From contig NZ_JBMPIX010000007.1 of NCBI RefSeq assembly GCF_049341065.1, forward strand, positions 62,001 through 126,000: 64,000 nucleotides of DNA, written 5' to 3'. A program made the position numbers and the translations under genes. This document shows positions 38,342 to 46,409 of the stretch, in pieces; the stretch's first letter is position 1, and each line of letters starts with the position of its first letter. The notes under the pieces were generated by a model. That model searched no databases, was not told where the DNA came from, and saw nothing but the letters and a program-made list of their open reading frames with translations. The DNA comes from Pacificoceanicola sp049341065. Its GTDB lineage: Bacteria > Pseudomonadota > Alphaproteobacteria > Rhodobacterales > Rhodobacteraceae.

Positions 38342-38371
38342 TTGCATCGGCTTTCCTTTCGGCAATATCTT
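38342..38371 (+). promoter_or_regulatory. Possible promoter of the Crp/Fnr gene
   Basis: A -35-like TTGCAT (38342-38347) and a -10-like TATCTT (38366-38371) are separated by 18 bases in an AT-rich stretch about 80 bases before the start codon. Transcription would begin near 38378, just upstream of the TGTGA palindrome. This is a visual match only. Confidence 0.3.
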
Positions 38372-38397
38372 ACCTATCTTGGAATCAGACTCCGGTA

Positions 38398-38413
38398 TGT
38401 GATGCAGGTCACA
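38398..38413. promoter_or_regulatory. Perfect TGTGA-N6-TCACA palindrome (CRP-type operator)
   Basis: TGTGA (38398-38402), TGCAGG and TCACA (38409-38413) form an exact match to the CRP consensus. It lies 37 bases before the TTG start of a Crp/Fnr-family gene whose recognition helix contains R-E-T-V-x-R, the residues CRP uses to read TGTGA. Autoregulation is the simplest reading. If the promoter at 38342-38371 is right, the site lies downstream of the start point and would repress. Confidence 0.65.
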
Positions 38414-38450
38414 TTAACCGAAAAAAAACTCGGAAAACTGGCGGGCGAAC

Positions 38451-39140
38451 TTGGGCGGATTTAGCAACTACCGGCAAAGCAGCATCTTGTTCGAGGCACT
38501 CTCGGCTCAAGATGCCGCTGTTTTGCGCGCCATGGGAAGGCAGGTGCATTATCACGTGCAAGCGCTGATTTGCGAAGAAGGCTCCGACGATCAATCCATG
38601 TTGTTGATCGAAACAGGCCGCGTCGAGATCAGCCTAACCTCGGCTCAGGGGCGGCGATCCATTCTGGCTCAGCTGGGTCCCGGCGATGTGGTGGGCGAAA
38701 TGGCTGCACTGGACGGCAAGCCGCGCAGTGCCGATGCAACCGCGGCGGGCGACGTGACAGGAATTTTGCTGTCACGCGCGCAGGTTCAAAGCTTTTTGCG
38801 GGATCACCCGAAAGCTGCTCTGCTGGTCATTCAGACGCTTTGCGAACGCCTGCGCAAAACCAATACACGGCTTGCGACACAGGTACTGAAGGACGGGCCC
38901 ACCCGCCTTGCCGGACTCTTGCAAGAGCTGTTCTTCGATTGGGGGCGACAGGATTCGACCGGTCAGGTTCATTTGACCGAAGGGTTTTCCCAGTCTGACT
39001 TGGGCGACATGACCGGCCTCACCCGCGAAACCGTAAACCGCCATATTCGTGCGTGGGAAGGCAAGGGCATTCTGCGCCGGGACAACGGAGCGCTTGTTTT
39101 GCTCAAGCCGGAAAAACTGGCCGAGGCAGCCGGACATTAA
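38451..39140 (+). CDS. Crp/Fnr-family transcriptional regulator
   Basis: This 229-residue regulator has an N-terminal cyclic-nucleotide-binding-type barrel (about 13-120: LLIETGRVEISLTSAQGRRS, LGPGDVVGEMAALDGKPRSADA). A dimerisation helix and a C-terminal winged helix-turn-helix (about 178-215) follow. The block GEMAALDGKPRSADA resembles the phosphate-binding cassette (CRP: GELGLFEEGQERSA). No cysteine cluster for an iron-sulfur centre is present, so it is not an Fnr oxygen sensor. The recognition helix has Arg192, Glu193 and Arg197 in the CRP positions. The frame between the upstream stop (38415) and the fold contains no ATG or GTG, so TTG at 38451 is the only reasonable start. It is convergent with nadK. 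Confidence 0.9.
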   Translation: MGGFSNYRQSSILFEALSAQDAAVLRAMGRQVHYHVQALICEEGSDDQSMLLIETGRVEISLTSAQGRRSILAQLGPGDVVGEMAALDGKPRSADATAAGDVTGILLSRAQVQSFLRDHPKAALLVIQTLCERLRKTNTRLATQVLKDGPTRLAGLLQELFFDWGRQDSTGQVHLTEGFSQSDLGDMTGLTRETVNRHIRAWEGKGILRRDNGALVLLKPEKLAEAAGH

Positions 39141-39244
39141 CGCCTTTCGCGACAAACCTGAACCGCAAGGGGTCAACTTTGGTGGCGGGCGGATTTATGC
39201 CTGCGGGATGCACTTTGTCGGCCAGAGCCGCCTTGGCAGACGCG

Positions 39245-40006
39245 TCAAACGAATTGCTCACGAATCAGGCGCTCTTCCAACCCGTGACCGGGATCGAACA
39301 GAACACGGTGCTCAATGGATGGCTCTGAACGAATGTGGACCTGACGCACATCTCGCACGGCACGGCTGTCGGCTTCGGCCATGACAGGGCGCTTTTCAGC
39401 TTCGAGCACCTCGAAACTGACTTCGGCGGATTTTGGCAACAACGCCCCGCGCCAGCGCCGCGGGCGAAAGGCCGCGACCGCAGTCAAAGCCAGCACATCG
39501 GCACCAATCGGCAGGATCGGACCATGCGCCGAATAGTTGTAGGCGGTTGACCCCGCGGGCGTCGCCACCAAGGCGCCGTCGCAGACCAGTTCTGGCAGGC
39601 GCACCTTACCGTCGACACTGATCCGCAGCTTGGCTGCTTGCGGCCCCATGCGCAGCAAGGAGACTTCGTTGATGGCCAGCGCCCTGTGCTCGCCGCCGTC
39701 GCCGCAGACCGTGCGCATGGCCAGCGGGTTGATCACCGCCTCCTCGGCGGCCTCCAGACGTTCAACCAACCCGTGTTCCGAGTATTCGTTCATCAAGAAG
39801 CCGACCGTGCCCCGGTTCATGCCATAGACCGGGGCGGGGTTGGTTTCGGTCCGGTGCAGCGTCTGAAGCATGAAACCATCCCCGCCAAGGGCAACAATCG
39901 CATCCGCCCCCTGTTCCGAATGATCCCCGTAGCGACGCGTCAGGCAGGCCAGGGCAGACTGCGCAAGCGCGGCCCGAGAGGCACAAAAGGCGATCCGTAG
40001 CGACAT
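39245..40006 (-). CDS. nadK: NAD kinase
   Basis: This enzyme phosphorylates NAD to NADP with ATP or polyphosphate. The 253-residue product has the GGDGFMLQTLH motif (catalytic Asp), MNRGTVGFLMN, INEVSLLR and the DGALVATPAGSTAYNYSA block of the family. The frame is open to 40048; the ATG at 40006 gives the usual start MSLRIAFCAS. It is divergent from glyA with about 160 bases between the starts. Confidence 0.96.
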   Translation of the reverse strand: MSLRIAFCASRAALAQSALACLTRRYGDHSEQGADAIVALGGDGFMLQTLHRTETNPAPVYGMNRGTVGFLMNEYSEHGLVERLEAAEEAVINPLAMRTVCGDGGEHRALAINEVSLLRMGPQAAKLRISVDGKVRLPELVCDGALVATPAGSTAYNYSAHGPILPIGADVLALTAVAAFRPRRWRGALLPKSAEVSFEVLEAEKRPVMAEADSRAVRDVRQVHIRSEPSIEHRVLFDPGHGLEERLIREQFV

Positions 40007-40166
40007 GAAGTTTCCTGTCCTCTCACTTTGGAGCCAAAAGAACCACAAGTTCCCTTCCCGTGCCAGCCAAGACGCAAGATTAATGCGTTTGGTCGCTTTA
40101 CATTCTTTGCCTCGAGGCCGGTTTCCGATACGAAACCGACAATCCCGAATCCCAAGGAGCAGGACG
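40007..40166. other. Divergent nadK-glyA intergenic region with a small hairpin
   Basis: The 160-base gap holds the start regions of nadK (minus) and glyA (plus). A 7-base inverted repeat CGGTTTC/GAAACCG (40119-40125, 40132-40138) with a 6-base loop lies 28 bases before the glyA ATG. I could not match it to a known riboswitch fold. Confidence 0.4.
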
Positions 40167-41462
40167 ATGAACGCACCTCACCGCGACGACGGTTTCTTTA
40201 CCGAAACGCTTTCCTCCCGTGACCCCGAACTTTTCGGCGCCATTACCGGCGAACTTGGCCGCCAGCGCGACGAGATCGAGCTGATCGCTTCTGAAAACAT
40301 CGTCTCCCGCGCCGTGATGGAAGCGCAGGGCTCGGTGATGACAAACAAATACGCCGAAGGCTATCCGGGCCGTCGCTATTATGGCGGCTGCGACTGGGTG
40401 GATGTGGCCGAAAACCTCGCCATCGAACGCGCCTGCAAACTGTTTGACTGCGCCTACGCCAACGTTCAGCCGAACTCGGGCTCGCAGGCCAACCAGGGTG
40501 TGTTCCAGGCGCTGATCCAGCCCGGCGACACCATTCTGGGGATGAGCCTTGATGCAGGTGGTCACCTGACCCACGGCGCCAAGCCGAACCAGTCGGGCAA
40601 GTGGTTCAATGCCATCCAGTACGGCGTGCGCCAGCAGGACAACACGCTGGACTATGATCAGGTGCAGGAACTGGCAACCGAGCATCAGCCCAAGCTGATC
40701 ATTGCCGGCGGCTCTGCCATCCCGCGCCAGATCGACTTTGCCCGCATGCGCGAGATCGCCGACAGCGTCGGTGCCTACCTGCATGTGGACATGGCGCATT
40801 TTGCCGGTTTGGTTGCGGCGGGCGAACACCCCAGCCCCTTCCCCCACGCGCATGTCGCGACGACCACCACGCACAAGACCCTGCGCGGCCCGCGCGGCGG
40901 CATGATCCTGACCAATGACGAAGCCATTGCCAAGAAAGTGAACTCGGCAATTTTCCCCGGCATTCAAGGCGGCCCGCTGATGCATGTCATCGCCGCCAAG
41001 GCCGTCGCCTTTGGCGAGGCCCTGCGCCCCGAGTTCAAGACCTATGCCAAGCAGGTGATCACCAACGCGCAGGCGCTGTCGGATCAGCTGATCAAGGGCG
41101 GCCTCGACACCGTGACCCACGGCACCGACACCCATGTCGTGCTGGTCGATCTACGCCCCAAAGGGGTCAAAGGCAACGCCACCGAAAAGGCGCTTGGCCG
41201 CGCGCATATCACCTGCAACAAGAACGGCGTGCCGTTTGATCCGGAAAAGCCGACTGTGACCTCGGGCATACGTCTTGGCAGCCCCGCCGGGACCACCCGC
41301 GGCTTTGGCGAAACCGAGTTCCGCCAGATCGCCGACTGGATCATCGAGGTTGTCGATGGTCTGGCCGCAAATGGCGAAGACGGCAATGCCGAGGTCGAAG
41401 CCAAGGTGAAAGCCGAGGTCGAGGCGCTGTGCCAGCGTTTCCCGATCTACCCCGACCTGTAA
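40167..41462 (+). CDS. glyA: Serine hydroxymethyltransferase
   Basis: This PLP enzyme interconverts serine plus tetrahydrofolate with glycine plus methylene-tetrahydrofolate, the main source of one-carbon units. The 431-residue product has ELIASENIVSRAV, NKYAEGYPGRRYYGG, and the PLP-lysine motif TTTTHKTLRGPRGG. The frame is open from 40005, but AAGGAGC lies about 8 bases before the ATG at 40167, which gives the standard length. A terminator follows. Confidence 0.97.
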   Translation: MNAPHRDDGFFTETLSSRDPELFGAITGELGRQRDEIELIASENIVSRAVMEAQGSVMTNKYAEGYPGRRYYGGCDWVDVAENLAIERACKLFDCAYANVQPNSGSQANQGVFQALIQPGDTILGMSLDAGGHLTHGAKPNQSGKWFNAIQYGVRQQDNTLDYDQVQELATEHQPKLIIAGGSAIPRQIDFARMREIADSVGAYLHVDMAHFAGLVAAGEHPSPFPHAHVATTTTHKTLRGPRGGMILTNDEAIAKKVNSAIFPGIQGGPLMHVIAAKAVAFGEALRPEFKTYAKQVITNAQALSDQLIKGGLDTVTHGTDTHVVLVDLRPKGVKGNATEKALGRAHITCNKNGVPFDPEKPTVTSGIRLGSPAGTTRGFGETEFRQIADWIIEVVDGLAANGEDGNAEVEAKVKAEVEALCQRFPIYPDL

Positions 41463-41507
41463 GGCGCGGCGGGGCAGACCCCGCCTGATATCGTGAACAA
41501 GACGGCA

Positions 41508-41535
41508 GGGCGGGGGTTTCCCCGCCTTTGCTTTT
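41508..41535 (+). terminator. Intrinsic terminator after glyA
   Basis: The 7-base stem GGCGGGG (41509-41515) and CCCCGCC (41520-41526) with a GTTT loop, extended by a G-U and an A-U pair, is followed by TTTGCTTTT. Confidence 0.8.
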
Positions 41536-41597
41536 GACTGCCCTTCCCTATTCCTGCGAATGCCCTAAGCTGAAAGCCGGCACATCAGGAGAGCGAC

Positions 41598-42005
41598 ATG
41601 GACATCCACCGCGCAGGCAGCCGCCCCTCTTCCACCCCAAACCCCAAGTATTTCACCGGCGATGTCCGGATGGACCCGATCCTCTCGGCCCCTGAACCTG
41701 CGCGCGTCAATGCCATTGTCGTCACTTTCAATCCCGGCGCGCGCACCGCGTGGCACACCCATCCGCTGGGCCAGACGCTGCACATCCTTACCGGCCTCTG
41801 CCTTGCCCAGACAGAAGGCGGACCGGTCCGCGAGCTGCGCCCCGGCGACACCGTCTGGTTCGCCCCCGGCGAAAAGCACTGGCACGGCGCGGCGCCCGAT
41901 GTCGGCATGTCGCATCTTGCCATTCAGGAAATGCTGAACGGCAGCGCCGCCGACTGGTTGGAACAGGTCAGCGACGCCGATTATACCGGCCCGCGCGAGG
42001 CCTGA
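41598..42005 (+). CDS. Cupin protein resembling bacterial hydroxynitrile-lyase-type cupins
   Basis: This single-domain cupin (135 residues) has the metal-binding first motif PGARTAWHTHPLGQTLHIL, with two His and a Gln that fits the third ligand. The second motif is PGDTVWFAPGEKHWHGAAP. The pattern GARTAWHTHPLGQTL is the one seen in manganese cupins studied as (R)-selective hydroxynitrile lyases. Their natural substrates are unknown and most family members have no assigned role. GGAGAG precedes the ATG by about 8 bases. It is convergent with the methyltransferase gene, 4 bases apart. Confidence 0.85.
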   Translation: MDIHRAGSRPSSTPNPKYFTGDVRMDPILSAPEPARVNAIVVTFNPGARTAWHTHPLGQTLHILTGLCLAQTEGGPVRELRPGDTVWFAPGEKHWHGAAPDVGMSHLAIQEMLNGSAADWLEQVSDADYTGPREA

Positions 42006-42009
42006 TCGT

Positions 42010-42621
42010 TCAAACCGCGCGCGCCACGACAAAGTGGTTTGGCAGCTTCTTCGGATAATCCCCGGTCTCGACGATCTCGAACCCCGCCGCCACGATCTCG
42101 GCCTCAAGCTGCCGGACCGAGAGGTAACGGATCGGGCTTGGCGCCTTTCCCAGCATCTGCATCACGGCAATTGGCAGACGCAGCCACGGCTTGCCCGCAA
42201 GGCAGGCGGTTTTAGATATAAACAACCCGCCCTTTGGCAGCGCCCTGCGGACCTGCCGCAAAAGCCCCGGACCATCGCCCACCAGATGCAACAGGTTAAA
42301 GGCCAAAACCACATCCATACCCGGGGCCAAGGCTTGTCCTGCCTCGGCGCGCACAAAATTCACCGAGCCGCCGTCCGCCTGCTTGGCCTTCGCAATGCGG
42401 ATCATCTCTTCGGAGATATCCGTTGCCGTCATTTCGCGCACCGCATCGCACAGTCGCAGCGCCGTGCTGCCTGTCCCGCAGCCCAGCTCCAGCGCGGCCA
42501 TGTCCGGGCGCAGCCAATGGCGCACCCGCTCCAGTGTCGCATCGTAAGCGTCGGGGTCGCCGACGGGTCTGACGGCGTATTTTTCGGCGGCTCGGTCCCA
42601 AAACGACAAATGGGTGATCAT
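42010..42621 (-). CDS. Class I SAM-dependent methyltransferase
   Basis: This 203-residue methyltransferase has motif I LELGCGTGSTALRL (about 44-57), the acidic loop TATDISEEMIRIA, motif IV-like MDVVLAFNLLHLV, and LPKGGLFISKT. The N-terminal HLSFWDRAAEKYAVRPV region fits small metabolite or ubiquinone/menaquinone-type methyltransferases, but the substrate is unknown. It lies between the convergent cupin gene and the end of the msr operon. Confidence 0.85.
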   Translation of the reverse strand: MITHLSFWDRAAEKYAVRPVGDPDAYDATLERVRHWLRPDMAALELGCGTGSTALRLCDAVREMTATDISEEMIRIAKAKQADGGSVNFVRAEAGQALAPGMDVVLAFNLLHLVGDGPGLLRQVRRALPKGGLFISKTACLAGKPWLRLPIAVMQMLGKAPSPIRYLSVRQLEAEIVAAGFEIVETGDYPKKLPNHFVVARAV

Positions 42622-42682
42622 GGCAGGCTCCTATCTGGGTGTGCCTCTGCATAACGCGCGGGCGGCGCCAAACGAATTGCCC

Positions 42683-42718
42683 AAAAACGCAAGAGGCCCA
42701 TGCGTCGATGCATGGGCC
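42683..42718 (-). terminator. Intrinsic terminator of the msrB-msrA operon
   Basis: On the minus strand a perfect 9-base stem GGCCCATGC/GCATGGGCC (42718-42710 and 42703-42695) with a 6-base loop is followed by TCTTGCGTTTTT. It starts 11 bases after the msrA stop. Confidence 0.8.
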
Positions 42719-42728
42719 CCTGAAAGAG

Positions 42729-43235
42729 TTATTCTGCGGCATTCCGCCTTGGCAAAACCCAGTCCGCGCGCGGGAAGTGGCAGGTATAGCCATGCGGGAT
42801 GCGTTCAAGATAATCCTGATGCTCTGGTTCGGCCTCCCAGAAATCGCCGACGGGCTCCACTTCAGTCACCACCTTGCCGGGCCAATGTCCGGATGCTTCG
42901 ACATCGGCGATGGTCTCAAGGGCCTCCTGTCGCTGGGCTTCATCGACATAGTAGATGGCACTGCGATAGCTCATCCCGCGGTCGTTGCCCTGCCGGTTCA
43001 GCGTGGTCGGATCGTGAATCTGAAAGAAGAACTCCAGCAACCGCCGATAGCTGATCCTTGCCGGGTCAAAGAAGATCTCGATCCCCTCGGCATGGGTGCC
43101 ATGGTTGCGATAGGTGGCATTGGGCACATCTCCGCCAGTATATCCGACGCGTGTTATTTCGACCCCATCAAGCTTGCGGATCAGGTCCTGCATTCCCCAA
43201 AAACAGCCTCCGGCCAATACAGCGCGTTCACTCAT
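42729..43235 (-). CDS. msrA: Peptide methionine-S-sulfoxide reductase
   Basis: This enzyme repairs S-methionine sulfoxide in proteins with thioredoxin as reductant. The 168-residue product has the catalytic motif AGGCFWGMQ (Cys11), VGYTGG and YRNHGTHAEGIEIFFDP, with PGKVVTEVEP near the end. No further cysteine pair is seen at the C-terminus, so recycling differs from E. coli MsrA. Its ATG overlaps the msrB stop as ATGA. Confidence 0.95.
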   Translation of the reverse strand: MSERAVLAGGCFWGMQDLIRKLDGVEITRVGYTGGDVPNATYRNHGTHAEGIEIFFDPARISYRRLLEFFFQIHDPTTLNRQGNDRGMSYRSAIYYVDEAQRQEALETIADVEASGHWPGKVVTEVEPVGDFWEAEPEHQDYLERIPHGYTCHFPRADWVLPRRNAAE

Positions 43236-43681
43236 TCGATTTCCTCCACCTGATCAATGTATTTGCCATAGCCTTCGGCCTCCATCTCGTCGCGATGAAC
43301 AAAGCGCAGCGAGGCCGAGTTGATGCAATAGCGCAGCCCGCCCCGATCCATCGGCCCGTCGGGAAAGACGTGGCCCAGATGGCTGTCGCCATGGGCGCTG
43401 CGCACCTCGGTTCGGATCATGCCAAGCGTGGTGTCCCGCAACTCGATGACATTGTCGGGTTCCAGCGGTTTGACAAAGCTTGGCCAACCGCAGCCGGATT
43501 CATATTTGGCCGCCGAAGCAAAAAGCGGCTCACCTGAAACGATGTCGACGTAAATTCCCGGCTCCTTGTTGTCCAGATGTTCGCCCGTTCCCGGGCGCTC
43601 GGTGCCGTTTTGCTGCGTCACACGGAACTGTTCGGGCGTGAGCGTCTCGATCACCTCTGGGCGGCGTTCATACTGTGCCAT
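43232..43681 (-). CDS. msrB: Peptide methionine-R-sulfoxide reductase, zinc-less type
   Basis: This enzyme repairs R-methionine sulfoxide. The 149-residue product has KYESGCGWPSF, SHLGHVFPDGP and the catalytic Cys in RYCINSASLRF. The two CxxC pairs that bind structural zinc in many MsrB proteins are absent; RSAHGDSHLGHVF stands where CRxCDAHLGHVF is usual. It is the first gene of the msrB-msrA pair and is co-translated with msrA through an ATGA overlap. Confidence 0.95.
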   Translation of the reverse strand: MAQYERRPEVIETLTPEQFRVTQQNGTERPGTGEHLDNKEPGIYVDIVSGEPLFASAAKYESGCGWPSFVKPLEPDNVIELRDTTLGMIRTEVRSAHGDSHLGHVFPDGPMDRGGLRYCINSASLRFVHRDEMEAEGYGKYIDQVEEIE

Positions 43682-43786
43682 GCGCGTCCTCCTGTTTGTC
43701 TGTCCCTAAAGATGGTCCGAAACGCGCCTATTGCAATCGGATTGAAACGAAGCCTCACGAAGCCTTGTCCGCTCTGCAACATGTCA

Positions 43787-44827
43787 TCAGGCGACGGGCG
43801 AGGCCGCCGCCGCCCAGCGAGCGGCATCGCGTACAGCCTCATCTGTATCATCGCACAGCGCGTGAACCGACCCCCGCAGCGCGGCATCTCCGGAATTGCC
43901 AATGGCGTAACAAACGTTGCGAACAAAGCGATCGCGTCCGATGCGCTTGATCGGGCTGCCGGAAAACAACGCCCGAAAGCCCGCATCATCCAGCCCCACC
44001 AGATCCGAAAGACGCGGCGCCACAAGCTCGGCCCGGGCGTGATATTTCATCTCGGTCGCCGTTTGCGCGAACTTGTTCCACGGGCAGACCGCCAGACAAT
44101 CGTCGCACCCGTAGATCCGGTTGCCCAATCCCGGGCGCAGCGCCTCATCCACCGGGCCTTTGTGCTCGATCGTCAGATAGGAAATGCAGCGCCGCGCATC
44201 CAGTTGATAGGGCGCGGGAAAGGCATCGGTCGGGCAGATATCCAGACAGGCCCGACACGAGCCACAGTGATCCACCTCAGCCGCGTCCACCGGCAGCTCC
44301 AGCGTGGTAAAGATCGAGCCCAGAAAAAACCACGACCCAAGATCGCGGCTGACCAGATTGGTGTGCTTGCCTTGCCAGCCAAGTCCCGCCGCCTGCCCCA
44401 AGGGCTTTTCCATCACCGGCGCCGTATCGACGAACACCTTGATTTCAGGCGTCCCGCCCGCGGCCTCGATCAACCAGCGCCCCAATCGCTTGAGGCGTTT
44501 CTTGACAACGTCATGATAATCGCGGTTCTGCGCATAGACCGAAATCGCCGCACGATCCCGCCGCGCCAGCACCTCCAGAGGATCCTGTTCCGGCGCATAA
44601 TTTTCGGCCAGCATGATCACGGAGCGCGCCTCGGGCCATAGGGCATCGGGCGCCCCGCGCCACTCCATCCGCTCGGCCATCCATGCCATTTGCCCATGCC
44701 GCCCAGCCTCAACAAAGCCCTGCAACCGCGCCATGATCTGCGGCACATCCGAAGGGCGGCATACCCGGCAGGCCGAAAATCCGACCTCACGCGCCTCTTG
44801 CTTCAAACGCTCCGTCAGGTCACGCAA
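43787..44827 (-). CDS. queG: Epoxyqueuosine reductase
   Basis: This cobalamin- and iron-sulfur-dependent enzyme makes queuosine in tRNA. The product of about 346 residues has FSACRVCRP near the N-terminus, VDTAPVMEKPLG with the catalytic Asp, and two 4Fe-4S cluster regions (CGSCRACLDICPTDAF, CDDCLAVCPWNKFA). It ends in HEAT-like repeats (FVRNVCYAIGNSGD). There is no ATG at the N-terminus. The frame is open to a TTG at 44854, and a second TTG at 44827 has AGGGGG about 6 bases upstream; I chose the latter. Both are TTG starts. Confidence 0.9.
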   Translation of the reverse strand: MRDLTERLKQEAREVGFSACRVCRPSDVPQIMARLQGFVEAGRHGQMAWMAERMEWRGAPDALWPEARSVIMLAENYAPEQDPLEVLARRDRAAISVYAQNRDYHDVVKKRLKRLGRWLIEAAGGTPEIKVFVDTAPVMEKPLGQAAGLGWQGKHTNLVSRDLGSWFFLGSIFTTLELPVDAAEVDHCGSCRACLDICPTDAFPAPYQLDARRCISYLTIEHKGPVDEALRPGLGNRIYGCDDCLAVCPWNKFAQTATEMKYHARAELVAPRLSDLVGLDDAGFRALFSGSPIKRIGRDRFVRNVCYAIGNSGDAALRGSVHALCDDTDEAVRDAARWAAAASPVA

Positions 44828-44904
44828 TGTGGCCCCCTGTCTTGAATGGTTCAATTATATCCCGAGCAACGGCGGCGCTGGCCCCGCACTCTGACACAGG
44901 CCAA

Positions 44905-45570
44905 TCAGAAATCCAGATCGGCGTAATGCGCAGGCGGCGGAAAACCCGGCACCTGATCTGCCAGAATAGACCGGAACGCCGGTCGGGATTTGATCTTGGC
45001 ATACCAGTCCTTGACCACCTCAGAGCGGTTCCAGTCCACGTCCGAGATGTAATCCAAAGAGGAAAGGTGCGCCGCAGCGGCGAAATCGGCCAGCGTCATG
45101 CTGTCCCCAGCCAGCCAGCGCCGGTGATCCAGCAGCCAGGCCATGTAGTCCAAATGATACTTGACCGCCCGCGCGCCGGATTTGACGTTCTTGCTGTCCG
45201 GAAAGCCCTGCTTCATGACCTTTTTGTTCACCCGCTCGTACAGCAGTTTGCTGGTCACTTCGTTGTGGAATTTGTCGTCGAACCAGCCGACGATGCGCCG
45301 CACCTCATAGCGCGCGTCCGGGCTGCGCGGCAGCAAGGAGGGCTCGGGGTATTTCTCTTCGATCCATTCGCAGATCGCGGCGCTTTCGGCCATCGTCTTG
45401 CCGTCGATCTTCAGCACCGGAACCTTCGCCGCAGGGTTGCGCCGCAAAAAGTCCGGATCCTTTTCCCAGTAACGCTCTTCCAGCAACTCACACTCGATCT
45501 TTTTCTCGGCAAGGCTCAACCTGACCTTGCGACAAAACGGGGACAAAGGAACGTGATACAGCTTGGCCAT
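44905..45570 (-). CDS. Glutathione S-transferase family protein
   Basis: This 221-residue protein has a thioredoxin-like N-terminal domain (MAKLYHVPLSPFCRKVRLSL, NPAAKVPVLKIDG, MAESAAICEWIEEKY) and an all-helical C-terminal domain (LAGDSMTLADFAAAAHLS). The Ser/Cys region SPFCRKV sits where the glutathione-contacting residue is. The substrate is unknown. It lies immediately upstream of queG on the same strand. Confidence 0.9.
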   Translation of the reverse strand: MAKLYHVPLSPFCRKVRLSLAEKKIECELLEERYWEKDPDFLRRNPAAKVPVLKIDGKTMAESAAICEWIEEKYPEPSLLPRSPDARYEVRRIVGWFDDKFHNEVTSKLLYERVNKKVMKQGFPDSKNVKSGARAVKYHLDYMAWLLDHRRWLAGDSMTLADFAAAAHLSSLDYISDVDWNRSEVVKDWYAKIKSRPAFRSILADQVPGFPPPAHYADLDF

Positions 45571-45698
45571 GATGATCCCGGCGATGAAATGAATGCCCTT
45601 CCTAGTACAGGCGAACCGCCCCCGGTTTCAAGCATCGCTGTCATCGCTTGACCCAAAGGCTGGCTCCGTCCACTGTGCCAATCAAACAGGAGTGTGCC

Positions 45699-46403
45699 AT
45701 GTGCTGGAGTGCCCCGGTCACCTACGCCATGGTCGGCGCAGGTGTCGCAGCAACTGTCTGGACCATCCGCCGGGGCGAGCCTCCAGCGATTTGGGGTACT
45801 TTGGCCTATTTCACCGCGATGGAGGCGCTTCAAGCCACCGGATACGCGGTTATTGACCAATGCGATGCGCCGCTGAACAAAACGGTCACGCTGCTGTCAT
45901 ATCTGCACATCGCCTTTCAGCCGTTCGTCATCAACCTCTTTGCAATGGCACTGATCGCCCGTCCTATATCGGCAAAAGCCCGCCGGATCGTGCTGGGGCT
46001 TGCCTTGGTGTCGGCGGCCTCGATAGTCGGGCGGTTGTTGCCTTTTGGGTGGGCGGGTCACTGCCTGCCCGGTCAAGTGCTCTGCGGCGAGGCGTATTGC
46101 ACCATTTCCGGTGAATGGCATCTGGGCTGGACTGTGCCGTGGTATGATCTTTGGGGATTGCTGCCATGGGTTGGCCCTTCTGGCTTTCCCGAGTATTTGC
46201 TGGCGGCCTTCGTTCTGCCACTCTTCTACGGAGCGTGGCGGTTTTCGTTGTTTCACCTGCTGGTCGGCCCGCTTCTGGCGTGGTCCTTGACCGACAATCC
46301 AAACGAAATGCCCGCGATCTGGTGTCTGTTTTCTATCGGGATCGTGCTGGTGGCTCTTAGTCCGCTGATCCGCCGAACCGTGGCGCCACCACTCCCGGCC
46401 TGA
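45699..46403 (+). CDS. DUF5765 multi-pass membrane protein
   Basis: This 234-residue integral membrane protein begins MCWSAPVTY, the hallmark of DUF5765, and has about seven hydrophobic segments. Polar and Cys-containing parts (IDQCDAPLNKT, AGHCLPGQVLCGEAYC) lie between them. The frame is open from 45648; AGGAG 8 bases before the ATG at 45699 sets the start. The function of the family is unknown to me. It is convergent with mtgA, 6 bases apart. Confidence 0.82.
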   Translation: MCWSAPVTYAMVGAGVAATVWTIRRGEPPAIWGTLAYFTAMEALQATGYAVIDQCDAPLNKTVTLLSYLHIAFQPFVINLFAMALIARPISAKARRIVLGLALVSAASIVGRLLPFGWAGHCLPGQVLCGEAYCTISGEWHLGWTVPWYDLWGLLPWVGPSGFPEYLLAAFVLPLFYGAWRFSLFHLLVGPLLAWSLTDNPNEMPAIWCLFSIGIVLVALSPLIRRTVAPPLPA

Positions 46404-46409
46404 GCGCGA

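Noticed and set aside
40007..40166. Riboswitch upstream of glyA
   Set aside because: Only one 7-base hairpin is visible and it matches no riboswitch core that I can recall.
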